Positions 60,533 through 64,000 of a DNA stretch of 64,000 nucleotides are shown here, in pieces. The notes under the pieces are model-generated. The model searched no databases. It was not told the DNA's origin and worked only from the letters and a program-made list of their open reading frames with translations. The stretch is from JADZAI01 sp046348585 (GTDB lineage Bacteria; Pseudomonadota; Alphaproteobacteria; Micropepsales; Micropepsaceae), in the NCBI GenBank assembly GCA_046348585.1, contig JAXMDZ010000001.1, positions 310,001 to 374,000 on the forward strand. Direction: 5' to 3'. Within the stretch, counting starts at the first letter, position 1. Every line of letters starts with the position of its first letter. The position numbers and the translations under genes were made by a program.

Positions 60533-62692
60533 TCAGGCGGCGTCGGCCCGGGCGGCGGAGACGATCCGCGAGGCCGGGAAGCGCAGCGTCACGGTCGTGC
60601 CCTCGCCGGGGCGCGAGTCCAGCACCACCGTGCCGCCATGCAGGCGGATGAGCGCGGCGGTGATCGGCAGGCCGAGTCCGGTGCCTTCGTGGCCGTACTG
60701 CGTGGTGCCGGTCGTCACCTGGCCGAAGGCTTCCAGCGCCTTGGGGATGTCGGCGCGCCGCATGCCGTGGCCGGTGTCGGCGACCGCGATCGCCAGACGC
60801 CCGTCGGCCTCGACCGCCGCATGCATCGTCACCCGCCCGCCGGACGGCGTGAACTTGATCGCGTTGGTGAGCAGGTTCAGCACCATCTGCCGCAGCGCCT
60901 TGGCGTCGGCCATCAGCACGAGACCGGCCGGCACCGGCTTCAGCTCGAAGGCGACGCCTTCGTTGCGCGCCCGTTCGGCGACGAAGCGCGCGGCGTCGCC
61001 CAGCGCATCGGCCAGCTCGATCTCGCGCGGGTGCAGCTCCAGCTTGTCGGCCTCGATCTTGGAGAGGTCGAGCACGTCGTTGATGACCGAGAGCAGATGG
61101 GTGCCGGACTTGTGGATGTCGGCGGCGTATTCGGCGTATTTGGGCGAGCCGAGCGCGCCGAAATATTCCCCCGTCATCAGTTCGGAGAAACCGATGATGG
61201 CGTTGAGCGGGGTGCGCAGCTCGTGGCTCATCGTGGCGAGGAACTGGCTCTTGGCGGCGTTGGCGAGTTCGGCCCGTTCCTTGGCGGCGGCGAGTTCCTT
61301 GGCGGTCTGCTCGCGCCGGCGCACCTCGGACTGGAAGCGTTCGGCGACCTGATTGTACTGCGTGGCGATGAGGCCGGCCTCGGTCGAGGCCTCGACCGGG
61401 ACGGCGCGCGAGAAATCGCCGGTGACGCGGTGGCCTTCCATGGCCGTGAGCAGATCGTGGATCGCCGTCGAGGCGCCATGTTCGGAGACGTTGAGGCCGG
61501 CGCGTTCCGCCTCGACCGAGACGCGCATGGTCATGAAGCGGTCGATGAGGCGCAGCACCGGGTAGGAGACGCCGAGGCCGAGCGCGCCCGCCGCCGCGAC
61601 GCCGATCGCCTGGACCGAGAGCTGGCCCCAGAAATCGAGGCCGGTGCCCCAGAGTTCGGGTTCGCCCAGGAGCGCCACCGCCATCGTGCCCCAGATGCCC
61701 GCGCCCAGATGCACCGGCACCGCGCCGACCGCGTCGTCGATCTTCAGCCGGTCGAGAAGGCTCGCGCCCCAGATGGCGATGAGGCCGCCGATCGCGCCGG
61801 TGAGGACGGCGTTGGGGAAGGTGAGGACGTGGCAGCAGGCGGTGATGGCGACGAGGCCGGCCAGCACGCCGTTGAGGAACGGGCCGACTTCCGGACGCCC
61901 GGCGAAGGCCCACGAATAGAGGATGCCCGCGACGCCGCCCGCCGCGCCGCCGAGCAGCGTGTTGACCAGCACCTTCGGCACGGCCTCGGTGAGGCCGAGC
62001 GTCGAGCCGCCGTTGAAGCCGAACCAGCCGACCCACAGCAGGAAGACGCCGAGCGCCGCATAGGGAATGTTGTGGCCTTCGACCGGGCGCGCGCCGGCGG
62101 CATAGCGGCCGGTGCGCGCCCCGATGACGAGCAGGCAGGCGAGCGACATCCAGCCGCCCATCGAGTGCACGACGGTCGAGCCGGCGAAGTCGATGAAGCC
62201 GAGCTGCTGGAGCCAGCCGGCGCTGGCCGGACCGGCCGCGCCGCCCCAGGCCCAGTGGCCGAAGAGCGGATAGAGAACACCCGACAGGACCGCCGAGATG
62301 ACGAAGTAGGAATGGAAGTTCATCCGCTCCGCCACCGCGCCCGAGACGATGGTCGTCGCGGTGCCGCAGAACGCCGCCTGGAAGAAGAAGAAGGCGATGA
62401 GCCAGGGCGCCGACGGATCGGCGCTGCCGAGGCCGGTCAGGCTGCCGTCGAAGAAGAAGCCGCTCGTGCCCACGGCGCCGGCGGCTGAGACGCCGAACAT
62501 CAGGCCGAAGCCGACCGCCCAGAAGGTCAGCGCCGAGATGCAGAAATCGGCGACGTTCTTGAAGGCGACGTTGATCCCGTTCTTGGCCCGGACGAAACCG
62601 GTCTCAAGACAGAGGAACCCGGCCTGCATCATCACGACGAGAATCGTCGCCACGATCAGCCAGACGACATCTACCGCAGCATGACCGCCCAT
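60533..62692 (-). CDS. ammonium transporter-sensor histidine kinase fusion
   Basis: This 719-residue hybrid has residues 1-385 as a complete Amt/Rh channel with about 11 TM helices. It includes the pore twin-histidine positions H176 (STVVHSMGG) and H328 (VPVHLGAGIWG) and the signature TACCHVLTFPNAV. A linker with a coiled coil (about 390-480) leads to a histidine kinase: H-box MSHELRTPLNAIIGFSE with H490, N-box LLTNAIKFTPSGG, and G-boxes DTGHGM and GTGLGL. The fusion is a natural ammonium sensor that passes signal to a response regulator; none is adjacent. Confidence 0.93.
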   Translation of the reverse strand: MGGHAAVDVVWLIVATILVVMMQAGFLCLETGFVRAKNGINVAFKNVADFCISALTFWAVGFGLMFGVSAAGAVGTSGFFFDGSLTGLGSADPSAPWLIAFFFFQAAFCGTATTIVSGAVAERMNFHSYFVISAVLSGVLYPLFGHWAWGGAAGPASAGWLQQLGFIDFAGSTVVHSMGGWMSLACLLVIGARTGRYAAGARPVEGHNIPYAALGVFLLWVGWFGFNGGSTLGLTEAVPKVLVNTLLGGAAGGVAGILYSWAFAGRPEVGPFLNGVLAGLVAITACCHVLTFPNAVLTGAIGGLIAIWGASLLDRLKIDDAVGAVPVHLGAGIWGTMAVALLGEPELWGTGLDFWGQLSVQAIGVAAAGALGLGVSYPVLRLIDRFMTMRVSVEAERAGLNVSEHGASTAIHDLLTAMEGHRVTGDFSRAVPVEASTEAGLIATQYNQVAERFQSEVRRREQTAKELAAAKERAELANAAKSQFLATMSHELRTPLNAIIGFSELMTGEYFGALGSPKYAEYAADIHKSGTHLLSVINDVLDLSKIEADKLELHPREIELADALGDAARFVAERARNEGVAFELKPVPAGLVLMADAKALRQMVLNLLTNAIKFTPSGGRVTMHAAVEADGRLAIAVADTGHGMRRADIPKALEAFGQVTTGTTQYGHEGTGLGLPITAALIRLHGGTVVLDSRPGEGTTVTLRFPASRIVSAARADAA

Positions 62693-62819
62693 GCCGCCTC
62701 CAGCAGCGCATTGCGAATGCTGCAGACGCTAACAGCCAACCCTTAAAGCCGCGTCATCAAGATGTTGCACGGGCGTTAGCGAAAAGACGGCGAAACCATT
62801 CCCTAGCGTCAGGTTGAGA

Positions 62820-63320
62820 TCAGCCGCCGTAACGCGCTCTGGCTGCGGCGACATAGGCCTGCACGTCGGGACGCTCGCGCAGTTCGCCCGCCCAGCGCGC
62901 GAACACCTTGGCGCTGCGCGCCGGATCGACGCCGAGCTGCACATGGCCGACGCCCGCGTTCACGCTTTCCCAGTATTCGGCGATGAGGCCGTCCTTCAGG
63001 CGGAAGCGGCTCATGCCGTCGATCACCACCTCGCGCCCCGCGAACTGGGACATGGTCGAGACGAAGCGCGAGAGCGAGCGGGCATAGCCCGTCTCGCCGC
63101 GCACCACCGGATCGAAGAAGCGCCAGTCGTAGTCGCGGGCATGGGCGTGGAAATGATCGGCGAGCATGTGGGCGATCGCCTCGCGCCCGGTGAACGCGCC
63201 GTAGATGTAGTCGTGATAGACGCCGTCCGGCGTGAAGCAGGCGGCGAAGCCGGGCGCGTCGCCCCGGCTGGCGGCGTCGCCCATCCGGGCCACAAGCTGT
63301 TCGAACGCCGCCTGTTCCAT
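62820..63320 (-). CDS. NTF2-like (SnoaL-type) protein
   Basis: This 166-residue cone-fold protein has segments MEQAAFEQLVARMGDAASRG, DAPGFAACFTPDGVYHDYIY, GAFTGREAIAHMLADHFHAH and MSRFRLKDGLIAEYWESVNA, typical of nuclear-transport-factor-2-like enzymes and binding proteins. No catalytic residue can be assigned. It starts 1 nt after the asd stop and is likely co-transcribed. Confidence 0.8.
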   Translation of the reverse strand: MEQAAFEQLVARMGDAASRGDAPGFAACFTPDGVYHDYIYGAFTGREAIAHMLADHFHAHARDYDWRFFDPVVRGETGYARSLSRFVSTMSQFAGREVVIDGMSRFRLKDGLIAEYWESVNAGVGHVQLGVDPARSAKVFARWAGELRERPDVQAYVAAARARYGG

Positions 63321-63321
63321 C

Positions 63322-64000
63322 TCACGCGATCCTTTTCTTCAGATGCTCCGCGATCAGCGCCTCGGCGATCTGCACCGCGTTGAGCGCCGCGCCCTTGCGC
63401 AGATTGTCCGAGGCGATCCACAGCGACAAGCCGTTGGCGACGGTCGGATCGGTCCGCACCCGCCCGACATAGACCTCGTCGTCGCCGGCGGTTTCGAGCG
63501 GCGTGATGTAGCCGCCGTCCTCGTGGCGGTCGACCAGCATGACGCCGGGCGCATTGCGCAGCAGCACCTTCGCCCGCTGCGCCGAGAGCGGGCGCTCGAA
63601 CTCGACCGTGCAGGCCTCGCCATGGCCGCGAAAGACCGGCACGCGCACGCAGGTCGCGCTGACCTTGATGTCGGGGCCGAGGATCTTGCGCGTCTCGGTC
63701 GCCTGTTTTTCCTCTTCCTTGGTCGAGCCGTCGTCGAGGAAGGCATCGACCTGGGGGATGACGTTGAAGGCGATCTGCTTGGGGAACTTCGCCCGCTCGA
63801 CCGGATCGCCGACGAAGATGGCGCGCGACTGGCGGAAGAGTTCGTCCATCGCGTCCTTGCCCGCGCCCGAAACCGATTGATAGGTCGAGGTCACGATCCG
63901 GGTGATCGCCGCCTCGTCGTGCAGGCATTTCAGCGCCACGACGCGGTGGATGGTCGAGCAGTTCGGATTGGCGACGATGTTCTTCTTCGCATAGCGCGCG
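63322..64000 (-). CDS. asd: aspartate-semialdehyde dehydrogenase, C-terminal part
   Basis: This is the C-terminal 226 residues of the enzyme that reduces aspartyl phosphate to the semialdehyde in the Lys/Thr/Met pathway; it is cut by the right edge. The catalytic cysteine is present in NIVANPNCSTIH, followed by TRIVTSTYQSVSGAGKDAMD, IAFNVIPQVDAFLDDG, VRVPVFRGHGEAC (substrate-binding His region) and DNLRKGAALNAVQIAE. The typical Gln after the NCST motif reads His (NCSTIHRV), a small deviation seen only by eye. Confidence 0.93.
   Translation of the reverse strand, partial: ARYAKKNIVANPNCSTIHRVVALKCLHDEAAITRIVTSTYQSVSGAGKDAMDELFRQSRAIFVGDPVERAKFPKQIAFNVIPQVDAFLDDGSTKEEEKQATETRKILGPDIKVSATCVRVPVFRGHGEACTVEFERPLSAQRAKVLLRNAPGVMLVDRHEDGGYITPLETAGDDEVYVGRVRTDPTVANGLSLWIASDNLRKGAALNAVQIAEALIAEHLKKRIA

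Overview
The window is GC-rich chromosomal DNA with densely packed genes and many ATGA-type overlaps. It looks alphaproteobacterial, in or near the Hyphomicrobiales/Caulobacterales. Supporting signs are a mesaconyl-CoA hydratase of the ethylmalonyl-CoA pathway, the DUF2126/ATP-grasp/alpha-E/transglutaminase cluster, an Amt-histidine kinase fusion, an Ada-AlkA fusion and a REP-like intergenic repeat. I could not fix the genus. I saw no rRNA, tRNA, CRISPR array, transposase or phage gene. Most of the window is core or housekeeping sequence with one clear accessory-looking block. Both window edges cut a gene: an M3 peptidase on the left and aspartate-semialdehyde dehydrogenase on the right.

Layout. 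1-6.3 kb: M3 peptidase (partial), epoxide hydrolase-like and HAD hydrolases, a divergent SRAP protein, uridine kinase, SDR, GIY-YIG and DUF2239 proteins. 6.3-8.1 kb: a TPR/TolB-like signalling protein broken by a -1 frameshift at a G7 run. 8.3-10.7 kb: a small ORF, then the alkylation-repair pair ogt and ada-alkA. 11.5-18.3 kb: a three-gene operon (transglutaminase/DUF2126, ATP-grasp/alpha-E, transglutaminase) with the hallmarks of a predicted peptide synthesis or modification system.

18.4-32 kb is the most interesting part. It holds a TPR-Ser/Thr kinase, two paralogous FHA-TM-trypsin-like proteases, a protein with a HEPN/DUF4145-like N-terminus plus TPRs, a SLOG-type nucleotide-sensor candidate, and an 1802-residue DUF4062-nSTAND-TM-WD40-Sel1 protein. 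Together they look like a phospho-signalled, protease-executing conflict or cell-death network (inference). 32-38.8 kb: a DUF6600 protein with a Pro/Glu/Tyr repeat tail, and a TetR/RND/MFP efflux operon with a likely operator.

38.8-64 kb: an endonuclease/phosphatase, DUF3147, aldehyde dehydrogenase, a trypsin-like autotransporter, LprI-like secreted proteins, a zapE-VOC-vanX-ybaK chain, hemN, mdh, DUF6624, a PhoD-like phosphatase, GNAT, mesaconyl-CoA hydratase, two secreted TPR proteins, a CitE-like lyase, pyridoxal kinase, the Amt-histidine kinase fusion, an NTF2-like protein and asd (partial). Strong intrinsic terminators sit after several units and help define operons. Functional names rest on motifs read by eye, and no database search was run.
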